Counted from the first letter of the stretch, positions 30,261-39,671 are shown. The stretch is 64,000 bases of DNA from Planococcus donghaensis (GCF_001687665.2 NZ_CP016543.2:620001-684000); one strand, 5' to 3'. Notes: generated by a model from the sequence alone, not told the origin. Made by a program: numbers and translations.

Positions 30261-30911
30261 TTATTTAAGTTTTTTTAGTTCTTCCAGTACATCAGAAGGT
30301 TCGTAGCGATCTTTGTAATCTGATTTGGTGTATTCAAATTCAATCGTTCCGTCCGTTTGGATGATGTAGGTTGCTGATACAGGAAGCGTCCACGTATCGT
30401 CACCGTTATGCTGGTCGACGCGGAGTCCGATTTCTTTATACGTTTCAACCAGGTATTCCGGCAATTGATAAACCAAGTTGAATTGGTTCGCCACTTCGTT
30501 GCTTTCATCGCTTAATACGATGTATTCCAAGTCGTGTTTTTCTTGAATGGACATGGATTGATCGGGAGTTTGTGGGCTGATGGCAATCAGTTCAGCGCCT
30601 TGTCCGTGAATGTCACCAATGATTTGTTGGTACGCGCGTAGCTCCATATTACAGAACGGGCACCAGTTTCCGCGATAGAATGTTAGGACGACGGGTCCTT
30701 GCTTTAATTGTTCATAAAGCTCGATTGTTTTGCCAGTTGCATTCGGTAAGTTGAAGTTTGGTGCTTTCTCACCTTTTTTCAATCCTTTTTCTGCGCTCGA
30801 TGCTTCCAATTCTTCCAAAGCATTTTGCATTTTCTCTTGGACTTCTGCAGGCGCTGTTGCTTTAAAGTTCTCTACGTATTGCTCAAACTCGTTCTTCATA
30901 TTGGTTGTCAT
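30261..30911 (-). CDS. Peroxiredoxin-like AhpC/TSA family protein
   Basis: The 216-residue protein has a helical N-terminal region (1-48) and a thioredoxin-fold redoxin domain. The active-site loop TFYRGNWCPFCNMEL has C84 and C87 as a CxxC. It presumably reduces peroxides, with thioredoxin as electron donor. Later motifs ISPQTPDQSMSIQEKHDLEY and YIIQTDGTIEFEY fit the redoxin-domain group. The start at 30911 follows AAAGGGAG on its strand. It is divergent from the CGNR gene, 140 bp away, which might regulate it. Confidence 0.85.
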   Translation of the reverse strand: MTTNMKNEFEQYVENFKATAPAEVQEKMQNALEELEASSAEKGLKKGEKAPNFNLPNATGKTIELYEQLKQGPVVLTFYRGNWCPFCNMELRAYQQIIGDIHGQGAELIAISPQTPDQSMSIQEKHDLEYIVLSDESNEVANQFNLVYQLPEYLVETYKEIGLRVDQHNGDDTWTLPVSATYIIQTDGTIEFEYTKSDYKDRYEPSDVLEELKKLK

Positions 30912-31051
30912 AAAAGTAAAACTCCCTTTTCATCTATTGATTGTATTGACCGCTTTTATGTCTAACTATTTGAAATGTTTTATGCGGTTAGTTTCGAACT
31001 TTACGGTATGTTAGAATGTAAGTCAATCATTCTGTTTGAAGGAGGATTCGC

Positions 31052-31612
31052 ATGGAGAAGGATTCGAAAACAGGATATTCCTATGTCAGTCAGTATTTGT
31101 TTATCAATTTTTTAAATACGATTAATATCAAAAAAGTTTCCGTGACGGACTTTCTTGATGAAGAAAACGGCCTGGAAGATTGGCTTTCGTTTATGACGCA
31201 ACAAGGCATACTGAATCAGCAGCAAGCAGAAAAGCTTCACAAGTCCCCAATTGATGTGGAGCGGGTAAAAGAATTTCGTGATCAATGGCGGGGGTATTTG
31301 TCTGGGCCGGAAGGGAATGAAATTCCTTTAGCTTCTTTAGCCACTTACACCGAAGATGCCCCTCTTTTTATTGATAAAACATTTACACCAGTGTCGAGCA
31401 AAGGAGGCACAGAAGGGTTTCTGGCATTGCTTTCTTTTGAGATGATCCAAGCCTTTCAACAAGGTGTTTTTAAAAAGATTAAAAAATGCGAGAGCTCACT
31501 TTGCTATGCTTTTTTTGTCGATACGAGCGGCAGAAGGCAATGGTGTTCAATGGAAGTTTGCGGGAATCGTGAAAAAGCACGCAAACATTACGTGAAAAAA
31601 GGAAATATATAA
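31052..31612 (+). CDS. CGNR zinc-finger protein (ABATE domain)
   Basis: The 186-residue protein has an N-terminal stress-induced ABATE-type domain (about 15-130: YLFINFLNTINIKK, VKEFRDQWRGYL). A C-terminal CGNR zinc finger follows (about 143-182), with cysteines in CESSLCYAFFVDTSGRRQWC and MEVCGNREKARKHY. CGNR proteins are putative DNA-binding stress regulators in many bacteria. GAAGGAGG precedes the ATG. It is divergent from a peroxiredoxin gene, a likely target. A MITE-like copy begins right after the stop. Confidence 0.85.
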   Translation: MEKDSKTGYSYVSQYLFINFLNTINIKKVSVTDFLDEENGLEDWLSFMTQQGILNQQQAEKLHKSPIDVERVKEFRDQWRGYLSGPEGNEIPLASLATYTEDAPLFIDKTFTPVSSKGGTEGFLALLSFEMIQAFQQGVFKKIKKCESSLCYAFFVDTSGRRQWCSMEVCGNREKARKHYVKKGNI

Positions 31613-31615
31613 ATC

Positions 31616-31770
31616 ACGCCCCTGTGCAAAAAAATTCTAAATGATTTTGACAATACTCAACAATTCATACTCCATACATTGCCACACCCGCAGCATAAAT
31701 ACTGCGGGTGTGGCTTTTCCTGTTTATTCATTTCCTCATCCAATAACCGTTTGTGTAAACGGGACCAAAA
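31616..31770. mobile_element. MITE-like repeat, copy 6
   Basis: AAAAATTCTAAATGATTTTG and ACAATACTCAACAATTCATA are followed by a strong hairpin, GCCACACCCGCAG (31681-31693) with CTGCGGGTGTGGC (31702-31714), and TTTTCC. This copy probably acts as the terminator of the CGNR gene. Confidence 0.7.
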
Positions 31771-31831
31771 TAGGGAACGCTTATATCAATAGGTTAGTCA
31801 CCTGACTTGATCAGAAAAGGAGTAGTTCACC

Positions 31832-34102
31832 ATGGCAGAAAAAAGAGATGAAATCATCCTGAGAGGGTTGCAGGAAAATAATTTGAAAAATGTCGATTTG
31901 AATATCCCGAAAGAGAAGATAAATGTGTTTACCGGCCTGTCGGGTTCAGGCAAAAGCTCGGTTGTTTTTGATACATTAGCAACAGAAAGCAGAAGGCAAA
32001 TGACGCTGAACTACCCGCTGTATATCCGGCACCAGATGCCGAGGTATGAACGGCCGCGTGCCGACTTGATGCAGCATTTAAGTCCGGTGGTCGTTGTCGA
32101 ACAGAAACCGGTAAGAGGAAATTCGCGTTCAACTGTTGGCACTTATATGGATATCGATCCGTTGATCCGCTTGCTGTTTTCGCGGATTGGCAGCCCGCCG
32201 ATCGGCTCAGCCGCCGAGTTTTCGAGTGACAGTTCTTTCGGCAAATGTCCGGAGTGCAGTGGACTCGGCGAAATTATTGCGCCGGATATCCACAAACTCA
32301 TCGATCATTCGAAGTCGCTCCGGGAGTCCGCGGTAAGATTCAGACCGCTCGCGCCGCCCGGCTGGCAAGGAAGATGGATGGTGGACGGCGGATTGTTTGA
32401 TCCAGACCTTCCCATCAAGGATTACACAGAAGAAAAATACAATCTTCTGGTCTACGGTCCGCGGGAAGGCGAGCGGGCATTCAGTACTTATTATTACAAA
32501 GTAGGCAATCGAGACATCGAATGGGACGGCATTCTTCCTCGGTTTATCCGCTTGTACATTAACCGAGACCTCTCAAAATTGAAAGTAACGTCGCAGGACG
32601 ATGTGCTGGCGGTAACGGCACGTACACTGTGTCCGATCTGCGAAGGTTCTGGGTTGAATCCGAAAGTGTTGGAAAGCAAAATCAACGGCTTGAATATCGC
32701 GCAGTACGACCGGCTGGAAATGACGGATTTGCTGGGTGAACTGGGGAAAATAAACGATCCGGTTGGTACGTCGATTGCGCAGCAGGTGTTACCGGGTGTC
32801 AAGCAGCTGGTGGATTTGGGACTTGGCTATTTGTGTTTGGCGCGAAAAGTGGGCACTTTGTCTGGAGGGGAAGCGCAGCGCGTGAAAATTGCGCGCCACT
32901 TGGGCAGCAGTCTGAACAATATCACGTATATATTCGACGAACCGAGTGCCGGGCTGCATCCAGAAGAAATCGAGAAGTTGACGCACATGCTGAAAAGTTT
33001 GAGAGACAACTACAACACCGTCGTCGTCATCGAACACAATTTGGCCGTCATTAAAATAGCGGATGAAATTATCGAAATGGGTCCGGGTGCGGGTGTGACC
33101 GGCGGTCGAGTAGTTTATCAGGGCGCACAAGAAGGCTTGCAGAAAGCATCCGCGATCACTGATTTAAACCATAAAGTCGCTGTCAATAAAACCCCGCGAC
33201 AGGTAGAAAACAGTTTTTCAATCAACAATGCATCTGCGAATAACTTAAAAAATGTAAGTGTGGAAATTCCGAAAAACGTGTTGGTGTCGGTATGCGGTGT
33301 GTCGGGTTCTGGGAAGAGTTCGTTAATGTTTGACGCATTTATAGAAAATTATCCCGAAACCATCGCTGTGAGGCAAAGTGGCATTGGAACATCGAGCCGT
33401 TCGACACTCGCGACCTATATGGGAATCATGGATGACATCCGATCGATTCTTGCCAAAGAAACAGGGCAGCCTGTGGGCTTATTCAGCTTTAATTCGATAG
33501 GAGCCTGTCCTGTTTGCGAAGGCAAAGGCGTCACCACGCCGGATGTGGCATTCGCGGATCCCGTCACCGTTACTTGCGAAGCGTGCAAAGGAACGCGCTA
33601 TTCTGATGAGGCGCTGTCGTATCGTCACTTAGGGAAAAATATTGTGGAGATTTTGGAACTGTCGATTGACGAAACCAATCATTATTTGAAAATGCCGAAA
33701 ATCGTTAAAAAAGTGGACACTTTAAAAGATGTCGGCTTGGGCTACCTGACACTCGGCCAGACGACCAGTTCGTTGAGCGGCGGCGAAGTGCAGCGTCTCA
33801 AACTCGCCAGTCACCTGAAAAAAGAAGGGCAGATTTACTTGCTCGATGAACCCTCATTGGGACTGCACACAAAAGACAATGCCCACCTATTAGCTGTATT
33901 CCAAGGACTCGTTGACAGAGGGAATTCGGTGATCCTCATCGAGCACAACCTGGACTTTATCGCGGCAAGCGACTGGGTCATCGAAATGGGTCCAGGTGGC
34001 GGTAAAAGAGGAGGAGAAATCCTATTTGAGGGAACACCGGAAGCGATGCTCGAGTCAGATACGGTGACGGCGAAGTGGCTGAGAAAAGATGCAAAGAGAT
34101 GA
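31832..34102 (+). CDS. UvrA-like ABC ATPase, short (class II) form
   Basis: The 756-residue product is a tandem ABC ATPase of the excinuclease UvrA family but about 190 residues shorter than UvrA. It has Walker A GLSGSGKSS (35-43) and later GVSGSGKSS, and two signatures, LSGGEAQRVKIA and LSGGEVQRLKLA. Zinc-binding modules include CPECSGLGE, CPICEGSG and CPVCEGKG with CEACKGTRY. The UvrB-binding region appears reduced, as in UvrA2-type proteins linked to drug or DNA-intercalator resistance. The true uvrA is expected elsewhere, next to uvrB. AAAAGGAG precedes the ATG. The higher GC content than the RT locus suggests a separate origin. Confidence 0.88.
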   Translation: MAEKRDEIILRGLQENNLKNVDLNIPKEKINVFTGLSGSGKSSVVFDTLATESRRQMTLNYPLYIRHQMPRYERPRADLMQHLSPVVVVEQKPVRGNSRSTVGTYMDIDPLIRLLFSRIGSPPIGSAAEFSSDSSFGKCPECSGLGEIIAPDIHKLIDHSKSLRESAVRFRPLAPPGWQGRWMVDGGLFDPDLPIKDYTEEKYNLLVYGPREGERAFSTYYYKVGNRDIEWDGILPRFIRLYINRDLSKLKVTSQDDVLAVTARTLCPICEGSGLNPKVLESKINGLNIAQYDRLEMTDLLGELGKINDPVGTSIAQQVLPGVKQLVDLGLGYLCLARKVGTLSGGEAQRVKIARHLGSSLNNITYIFDEPSAGLHPEEIEKLTHMLKSLRDNYNTVVVIEHNLAVIKIADEIIEMGPGAGVTGGRVVYQGAQEGLQKASAITDLNHKVAVNKTPRQVENSFSINNASANNLKNVSVEIPKNVLVSVCGVSGSGKSSLMFDAFIENYPETIAVRQSGIGTSSRSTLATYMGIMDDIRSILAKETGQPVGLFSFNSIGACPVCEGKGVTTPDVAFADPVTVTCEACKGTRYSDEALSYRHLGKNIVEILELSIDETNHYLKMPKIVKKVDTLKDVGLGYLTLGQTTSSLSGGEVQRLKLASHLKKEGQIYLLDEPSLGLHTKDNAHLLAVFQGLVDRGNSVILIEHNLDFIAASDWVIEMGPGGGKRGGEILFEGTPEAMLESDTVTAKWLRKDAKR

Positions 34103-34313
34103 AAAGGTTTTTCTAACACATCGAGCACATACTGCATATGATTCATCTATGCTAAAAAAATCGGTTTGCTGGAGCAGGTTTAAGGGAAAGTACGTTTATA
34201 AGGGAGTTTTTAGTAATAATAAGAAAGTCTTAACCAATTTTATTACTGGATTCTGGGAACTGAATTGTGATCTATTATTCAGTTAAATATTTTAGAAAAG
34301 GGGAGGAAAAAAG

Positions 34314-35633
34314 ATGACGGAAATTTCGTGGTCAAGATTAATGTTATCTGCAATGCTGATGTCTGTATTGACTTTAGCAGCATGTGGCAATGACGATTCT
34401 TCAGAAGAAGGAACAACCGATGACTCGGATCCTGTAACAGAAGAAAGTACAGAAGAGGGCTCAGAAGAAAGCGCTGAAGAGGGCACTAATGAAAGCGCAG
34501 AAACTGAACCAAAAGTTACGGAGTTTGAACCAGCATTCCCAGAACAAACACGAGCACCTGCAGTAGTGACTGAGACAGAAATTAATACGGAAGTAGTGGT
34601 TGACGGTCTTGGCGTGTCTTGGGGTATGGCAGAGTTTGAACCAAACCGCTTGCTTGTGACGCAAAGAGATGCAGCAGAACTTCTTATCATCAATCTTGAT
34701 GAAGGCTCTGTGTCAGACCCAATCGAAGGTACACCAGAAGTAAATAACGAAGATCAAGGTGGTTTGCTTGATGTAGCGGTTGCACCTGATTTTGATGAAT
34801 CAAGATTAGTGTTTATGACGTTTGCTCAAGATATCGAAGGCGGTACGGTAACTGCAGTTGGTAAAGGGATGTTATCTGAAGATGAAACTTCACTTGAAAA
34901 TTTTGAAGTGATCTTCCAAGCGACACCAGCATATGAAGGTACACTTCACTATGGTGGACGCATTATCTTTGATGAGGAAGGCAACCTATTCTTAACAACT
35001 GGTGAGCGTTCAGATGACCCAATTCGCGAACGTGCACAAGACTTGGATGCTTACTTAGGTAAAGTTATTCACATTACACAAGACGGAGAACCGGTAGATT
35101 CAAATCCGTTTATCGAAGATGAAGAAGCGCTAGATGGTATTTACAGCTACGGTCACCGTAATATTCAAGGGATAGATTATAACCCTGCAACAGGAGACTT
35201 ATGGATTGTTGAATTTGGTCCACAAGCTGGGGATGAACTGAATATTATTGAACCTGGTAATAATTACGGATGGCCAATTGTTTCTTATGGTATTGAATAC
35301 TCTGGTGATTTGATCAATGGCGGTATTTCAGAACACGAGGCGCAAGGTTTTGTGGAACCAAGATATTATTGGGATCCAACAAGTGCACCAAGTGGTATGG
35401 CATTCTATGATAATGACGCAATTCCTGAGTGGGAAAACAACTTGTTCATCGGTGGTTTAGCACCGAGCTATATTGTCCGTGTCGTTATTGAAGATGACAT
35501 GATTGTTGGAGAAGAACGTCTGTTAACAGATGAAGGCGAACGTTTCCGTGACATTCTTGTAACTGAGGCTGGCGCGCTTATTGCCATCACGGATGGCGGT
35601 ATGGTTTATAAGGTTTCTGCAGGAGGGGAATAA
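34314..35633 (+). CDS. PQQ-dependent sugar dehydrogenase-like lipoprotein
   Basis: The 439-residue exported lipoprotein has lipobox LTLAAC around residue 24. An acidic Ser/Glu-rich linker (about 27-65) and a six-bladed propeller domain of the glucose/sorbosone dehydrogenase family follow. Typical motifs are LHYGGRIIFDEEGNLFLTTGER, YSYGHRNIQGIDYNPATGDLW and NNYGWPIVSYGIEYSG (YliI-like). It would oxidise aldoses outside the membrane with PQQ, but no PQQ synthesis genes are in the window. The true substrate is uncertain. GGGGAGG precedes the ATG. Confidence 0.88.
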   Translation: MTEISWSRLMLSAMLMSVLTLAACGNDDSSEEGTTDDSDPVTEESTEEGSEESAEEGTNESAETEPKVTEFEPAFPEQTRAPAVVTETEINTEVVVDGLGVSWGMAEFEPNRLLVTQRDAAELLIINLDEGSVSDPIEGTPEVNNEDQGGLLDVAVAPDFDESRLVFMTFAQDIEGGTVTAVGKGMLSEDETSLENFEVIFQATPAYEGTLHYGGRIIFDEEGNLFLTTGERSDDPIRERAQDLDAYLGKVIHITQDGEPVDSNPFIEDEEALDGIYSYGHRNIQGIDYNPATGDLWIVEFGPQAGDELNIIEPGNNYGWPIVSYGIEYSGDLINGGISEHEAQGFVEPRYYWDPTSAPSGMAFYDNDAIPEWENNLFIGGLAPSYIVRVVIEDDMIVGEERLLTDEGERFRDILVTEAGALIAITDGGMVYKVSAGGE

Positions 35634-35675
35634 GTTATTGTTCTCTGAAAGCATCTAACTTTATAACAATAGTAA

Positions 35676-35717
35676 GAAGCAGGCAATCATGGAAACCCGT
35701 GATTGCCTGCTTTTTTT
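35676..35717 (+). terminator. Rho-independent terminator
   Basis: GAAGCAGGCAATCA pairs with TGATTGCCTGCTT around a 10-base loop, followed by seven T. Confidence 0.88.
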
Positions 35718-35958
35718 GTCTGTACAGGTAATTAAATTATTAAAGTTTGCCTCTGTATAAAAAACTATTCCGAACAAGTTAGATTTTATACATAGGGACA
35801 GGTTTTGACATGTGAAAAAGTAAAGTATGTGAGCTAGGTTAAATCGACTCTGCGATAAAAATAACGAAATATTCAAACTTTTTCAGTCTTCCGACTGGTA
35901 ATCGAACATAGGTTCTGTTATATTAAGTGCATACCACTATGGAATGAGGTGTATTTCG
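35718..35958. other. Intergenic region with no gene
   Basis: This is AT-rich sequence between a terminator and the next gene. I see no coding frame with a ribosome site. Confidence 0.4.
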
Positions 35959-36285
35959 ATGGTGCTTGCGATTAAAGAAGTGAACGGATTTGAAAAAGGG
36001 AAGAAATATACGAGAGATCTTAAGCTTTTGTCGTGCTTTAAAAATGACGAATATCGTGTAGTCGCTTTAGGAGATAAAGATGGCAATGTTCTTTATTGGA
36101 CAACCACAAAAAATTCACCTGAATATCAAAATTTCCGCATAAAAGCTACCTACACATTTAAAGTTAGCTATATTTCTACAGTATTTGACCCTTCTACTCC
36201 TAAGGTTGTTATTGCAGAATTGAATGACCTAACAACTGAGAACAGTATGCATGGGAAGGCAGACCAATATAAATTAAATGCTTAA
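35959..36285 (+). CDS. Unknown 108-aa protein, possibly OB-fold
   Basis: The product MVLAIKEVNGFEKGKKYTRD... has alternating short strands (YRVVALGDKDGNVLYWTTTK, YTFKVSYISTVFDPSTPKVV), suggesting a small beta-barrel such as an OB fold. Proteins of this look occur next to phage and plasmid replication genes, but no family is recognised. ATG 35959 lies nine bases after GGAATGAGG; the upstream in-frame ATG at 35944 lacks a site. It is monocistronic with its own terminator. Confidence 0.55.
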   Translation: MVLAIKEVNGFEKGKKYTRDLKLLSCFKNDEYRVVALGDKDGNVLYWTTTKNSPEYQNFRIKATYTFKVSYISTVFDPSTPKVVIAELNDLTTENSMHGKADQYKLNA

Positions 36286-36300
36286 TATATATAATTGTAA

Positions 36301-36331
36301 AAAGAACCTTGGCAGTCTCAAGGTTCTTTTT
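36301..36331 (+). terminator. Rho-independent terminator
   Basis: AAAGAACCTTG pairs with CAAGGTTCTTT around GCAGTCT and is followed by T. Confidence 0.85.
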
Positions 36332-36340
36332 GTTTAGCTT

Positions 36341-36368
36341 TATAATTGTTTTGCTCCCTGGGAAGAGG
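36341..36368. mobile_element. Isolated right end of the MITE-like family
   Basis: ATAATTGTTTTGCTCCCTGG matches the right ends of the full copies, but no left part precedes it. It may be a truncated copy. Confidence 0.4.
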
Positions 36369-36403
36369 AAATTAACTTTGTGGCGATTGCGATTGGGCTA
36401 ACG

Positions 36404-36496
36404 AATGGAAAAAGCGGGGCTGATCAAAGAACTGAAATTTATGTATCCGAAACGGACCGGGTTGTTGGATGAGTTGGGGAAGATTGGGGAGGGTTA
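36404..36496 (+). pseudogene. C-terminal gene fragment, 30 codons
   Basis: A short frame reads MEKAGLIKELKFMYPKRTGL and then LDELGKIGEG before TAA. It resembles the extreme C-terminus of SWIM zinc-finger type proteins of Bacillales. It follows a truncated repeat end, so it is probably a relic left by rearrangement. Confidence 0.3.
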
Positions 36497-36573
36497 AATA
36501 GACGAGTGCGCTGGGAAACAAAGCAATAATATGCAATGATAGTATAAGCAAGTAAACATAAAGGAGTGACACA

Positions 36574-37035
36574 ATGGACGGATTAGTAAAACAAAAATTA
36601 GGTGAGATACTCGATGTGTTTGAGGGGCTTCCTCATTGTAAAGTTGAGCCGAGTGTAGACGATCAGCTTGTAATCACCAGTGAAAAACCGGTTCTGTGGA
36701 GTGACTCACTCGAGAACCAAGATGCGGAATCTACGCATAAAATCGGAACGATTAAACCACACAAAGCGTCACTTGGGCTTTATATCGATTTTCCGCATGG
36801 TTATATTGATGACAGCAAGCTAGAAAAAATTATGAACCCTGAAGGAACGTTAATGTATTATCCGCCTGGTACGAAGACGTCTACTGTGAAAAGCTGGTGG
36901 CGGTTCCGCTCTGATGAAAAATTTGACAGTATCCACCTGGTTTTAAGAAAAATTGAGTTAGCTTATTATAATTTTAAAAGGGAAGACTGGATTGAGTTAA
37001 TGCGAGAGATTACTGACGCTCATGAAGAAAAATGA
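36574..37035 (+). CDS. Unknown 153-aa protein
   Basis: The product MDGLVKQKLGEILDVFEGLP... is soluble and contains LGLYIDFPHGYIDDSKLEKI and TVKSWWRFRSDEKFDSIHLV, then an amphipathic C-terminal helix. I recognise no family and see no catalytic motif. AAAGGAGTG precedes the ATG. The last MITE-like copy begins right after the stop, as for several other island genes. Confidence 0.55.
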   Translation: MDGLVKQKLGEILDVFEGLPHCKVEPSVDDQLVITSEKPVLWSDSLENQDAESTHKIGTIKPHKASLGLYIDFPHGYIDDSKLEKIMNPEGTLMYYPPGTKTSTVKSWWRFRSDEKFDSIHLVLRKIELAYYNFKREDWIELMREITDAHEEK

Positions 37036-37040
37036 AAACC

Positions 37041-37185
37041 GGCTCCTTAGACAGAAGTAATTCTAATGGATGACGACAACAAACAATAGTATATAACTGA
37101 TCCATTGCTACACCTGCGAAATCAACATCGCAGGTGTAGCTTTTTTCATTCTATTCATTTTCAAAAATAATGTGCGATCTAGAGA
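37041..37185. mobile_element. MITE-like repeat, copy 7 (diverged)
   Basis: It keeps GGCTCCTTAGACAGAAGTAA and TTCTAATGGATGACGACAAC at the left. A strong hairpin GCTACACCTGCG/CGCAGGTGTAGC (37107-37140) with TTTTTT follows. It is the rightmost copy, near the end of the accessory region. Confidence 0.6.
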
Positions 37186-37316
37186 ATTAGGAAGGTAAGC
37201 AATTGCGAAATTGGGTAAAGATGAATAGAGTGAATCGATTTACCTGAAATCTATAAGAGCGAATTAGAAAGCTCTTATGTGCGTTCCAGGACTATTTAAG
37301 AAGTGAGGGAAAGCCC

Positions 37317-38552
37317 GTGGAATACATTTTCATTTCGGTTGCAGTGATACTGACTTTGCTAGTTGCTGTCTTTATTTACTTTAGAAAGGAAAGGCAGGCC
37401 TTAGCGCAAATAGAAGAACTACACGTTGAAGAAACGACAGAAGAAAGCGATACGGTTGAACCAGAGCCAGAAGATGATGACAGCCAGTTGAACCCGACAG
37501 TATCGGAAGTAGATAAAGAGGAAGTCGTCAAAAGCGGGTATGAGAAAATCGAACTGCCCACGAATATGATTCCGATTATTGCCCAGACCCTAAAAGACGG
37601 AGCGGTCGTGCTCCACCAAAGTCGGACGTACCGCGTGGAGTTCAGCCCGGAAGTAGTGAAGGGTCTGAAAGATAAGAGCATGAAGTTGATTGGTCGGGTA
37701 GATGGCAAAGGGTATATGCCGGCAGTGAAAAAAGAGGGCGTGAAAGGAATTTATGAACAAGCGGTTCTTGTGAAGCGTATAAATCCAGCGCTTTTGGCAC
37801 ACGCGAGCGTGAACTTGTTGACGACGGTCGTTGGCCAGCAACAGCTCATGGAAATCCAAAGCTCCTTGAAAAGCATGGAACAAAAGCTCGAAGCTTTGAT
37901 TCAGCACCGGGAAAATGATTTTGCAGGACGGATCGAGGCGCGCTTTGGCTATTTCAAAGAAGTCATTGAACGCTTCCGCCGAAACGGCATTACGCTTGGT
38001 GGGGTGGAAGATGCAGAAATTGAAGGGTTTTATACGGCGACCTTGCAAGATTTAAACGTATTGATGAAAGACTTGAAAGGGATCGTTGCAAACATCGAAG
38101 GCTTAAAAGAACACGAAACGCTACGGAAATGGGGAGAAGCTCCCGTGAAAAAAGAGTACGAGCAGCTTGTTGGGCAGTTTAACGCCAAGCAAGAGCTTGT
38201 GCTGCTCAATGTACAGTTTATTGAGGAATGCTACGAACCGTATCTCCGGACCATCCGGAACTTTGAGGAAGCGGCCGTCAAATCACAGGCATTAGCGGCG
38301 ATTGTTGTAGAGAACCATTCCATCATTAGAGCGATCGAAGAAAAAGTAAAAAGCATCGAAGAAAACTACAGAGTGAAGATTAATTTTGGCATCAAGGCTT
38401 TAAAATACCGCAATTTGGAGAGCTTAAAGGAACTTTCGCCCAAAAAAATCAGCCAGCAACAAGTAGCGGAAAAAGAGATTCCGTCCGAATTGCTGGTTGA
38501 AGTGATGGAAGATGATAGGGCTTATGCATATGTGCGCGCGAAAAACGAATAG
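37317..38552 (+). CDS. Membrane-anchored coiled-coil protein, unknown
   Basis: The 411-residue protein has one N-terminal membrane helix (about 3-21), an acidic linker (about 30-70), a basic beta-rich part (about 75-160, VVLHQSRTYRVEFSPE) and long helical regions to about 380 that look like coiled coils. It starts at GTG 37317 with GTGAGGGAAAG upstream. No family is recognised; size and topology recall cell-division or envelope scaffolds, but that is only an analogy. It is followed 96 bp later by a phosphatase gene that may be co-transcribed. Confidence 0.65.
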   Translation: MEYIFISVAVILTLLVAVFIYFRKERQALAQIEELHVEETTEESDTVEPEPEDDDSQLNPTVSEVDKEEVVKSGYEKIELPTNMIPIIAQTLKDGAVVLHQSRTYRVEFSPEVVKGLKDKSMKLIGRVDGKGYMPAVKKEGVKGIYEQAVLVKRINPALLAHASVNLLTTVVGQQQLMEIQSSLKSMEQKLEALIQHRENDFAGRIEARFGYFKEVIERFRRNGITLGGVEDAEIEGFYTATLQDLNVLMKDLKGIVANIEGLKEHETLRKWGEAPVKKEYEQLVGQFNAKQELVLLNVQFIEECYEPYLRTIRNFEEAAVKSQALAAIVVENHSIIRAIEEKVKSIEENYRVKINFGIKALKYRNLESLKELSPKKISQQQVAEKEIPSELLVEVMEDDRAYAYVRAKNE

Positions 38553-38648
38553 TTGAAACCATACTAAAAAACACTCTTTGTTGATTGCTTGGCATCTCCA
38601 TGCTGATACATCGATAAGAGGGAAAACGAAAGCGGAGGGGTGTCTCTG

Positions 38649-39323
38649 GTGAACCGACTTTTAGCGATTAGTGATATTCACGGAGAGCTTGAATTGTTTA
38701 ATGAGTTATTGGAGAAGGTAGAATATGACGCCGCAGTAGATCAGCTGATTTTACTAGGAGATTATGTAGACCGAGGGCCGAATTCAAAAGGGGTATTGGA
38801 CCGCGTCATGGAATTGAAAAAGCAGGGAGCCATTGTTTTGCGGGGCAACCATGACCAAATGATGCTGGAGGCGGCAGACGGGGAACCTGGAGCGAAAATC
38901 AACTGGATACGTAATGGGGGACTAGCTACATTGCAAAACTACGGTTTTTCCGTAGTGGATACAACTCTTCCTGTGTCACAACTCTTTTGGGAGCATATTG
39001 AGTTTATTCGGAAAACAGCTTATTACCATGAAACGGATGATTATATTTTTGTGCATGCTGGGGTTCAACCGGGTATCCCGCCTCACGAAACGGACCCTTA
39101 CCTGTTAATGTGGATTCGCCAGGAATTTCACCAAGGATATTCGGGAGAAAAGACGGTAATTTTTGGCCACACTCCGACCTTTGTACTTCGAGAGACGGAA
39201 AATTACGCTGTTTATTTCGGCGACAATCAGATTATCGGAATCGACGGAGGCGCGGTTTACGGTGGGCAATTAAATTGTTTAGAACTGCCGAGTAGGAAGG
39301 TTTATTGGGTAAGGAAAAGCTAA
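38649..39323 (+). CDS. Metallophosphoesterase (PrpE/ApaH-like phosphatase)
   Basis: The 224-residue enzyme carries the full calcineurin-type motif set: DIHGE at the N-terminus, LGDYVDRGPNS, LRGNHDQ, then FVHAGVQPG and FGHTPT. Two metals and acid-base chemistry split phosphate esters, such as protein phosphoserine or diadenosine tetraphosphate; the target here is unknown. GTG 38649 lies eight bases after GCGGAGGGG; a GTG at 38640 overlaps that site and is rejected. No partner kinase is nearby. Confidence 0.9.
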   Translation: MNRLLAISDIHGELELFNELLEKVEYDAAVDQLILLGDYVDRGPNSKGVLDRVMELKKQGAIVLRGNHDQMMLEAADGEPGAKINWIRNGGLATLQNYGFSVVDTTLPVSQLFWEHIEFIRKTAYYHETDDYIFVHAGVQPGIPPHETDPYLLMWIRQEFHQGYSGEKTVIFGHTPTFVLRETENYAVYFGDNQIIGIDGGAVYGGQLNCLELPSRKVYWVRKS

Positions 39324-39341
39324 TATGAGGACAGATTTACA

Positions 39342-39378
39342 TAAAAAAGTCGCAGTTAAATATGCGGCTTTTTTTATG
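39342..39378 (+). terminator. Rho-independent terminator
   Basis: AAAAAAGTCGCA pairs with TGCGGCTTTTTTT (one G-T pair) around GTTAAATA. Confidence 0.8.
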
Positions 39379-39671
39379 TGAAAGGAATCTCTTAAGTCAA
39401 CTAACTCGTGGTTAGTATTTTCAAATTCAATAGTCTGTGCAGCTGAAAGTGTTTCACGAATTTTACCGTTCCCTGTGAGATGCACTATATATGACAACCA
39501 ATGGACCAATACAAAATCCGCATGGTAGTTCAGTAGTACTCATAGAAGCTATACCATTTGATTTATTTTTGTAAATATTCAAATTATTTCGTGTTCCGTA
39601 GTTGTTATTATGATTTCCATTTAATAGAATAAAATAGAAATAAGAGTGATTTTCCAAAAGGAGGAAATATA
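39379..39671. other. Intergenic region without a confident gene
   Basis: A minus-strand frame (HLTGNGKIRETLSAAQTIEF within 39370-39490) is open but lacks a ribosome site. The rest is AT-rich upstream sequence of the LVIVD gene. Confidence 0.35.

Noticed and set aside
23633..37185. Integron cassette array with attC sites
   Set aside because: Position after each gene is suggestive, but no integron integrase is in the window, genes are not all in one direction (30261-30911 is reversed), and the elements have MITE-like inverted ends and internal terminators.
39279..39509. Minus-strand protein of 76 residues
   Set aside because: No ribosome site, it overlaps the end of the phosphatase gene and its terminator, and the composition is not convincing.
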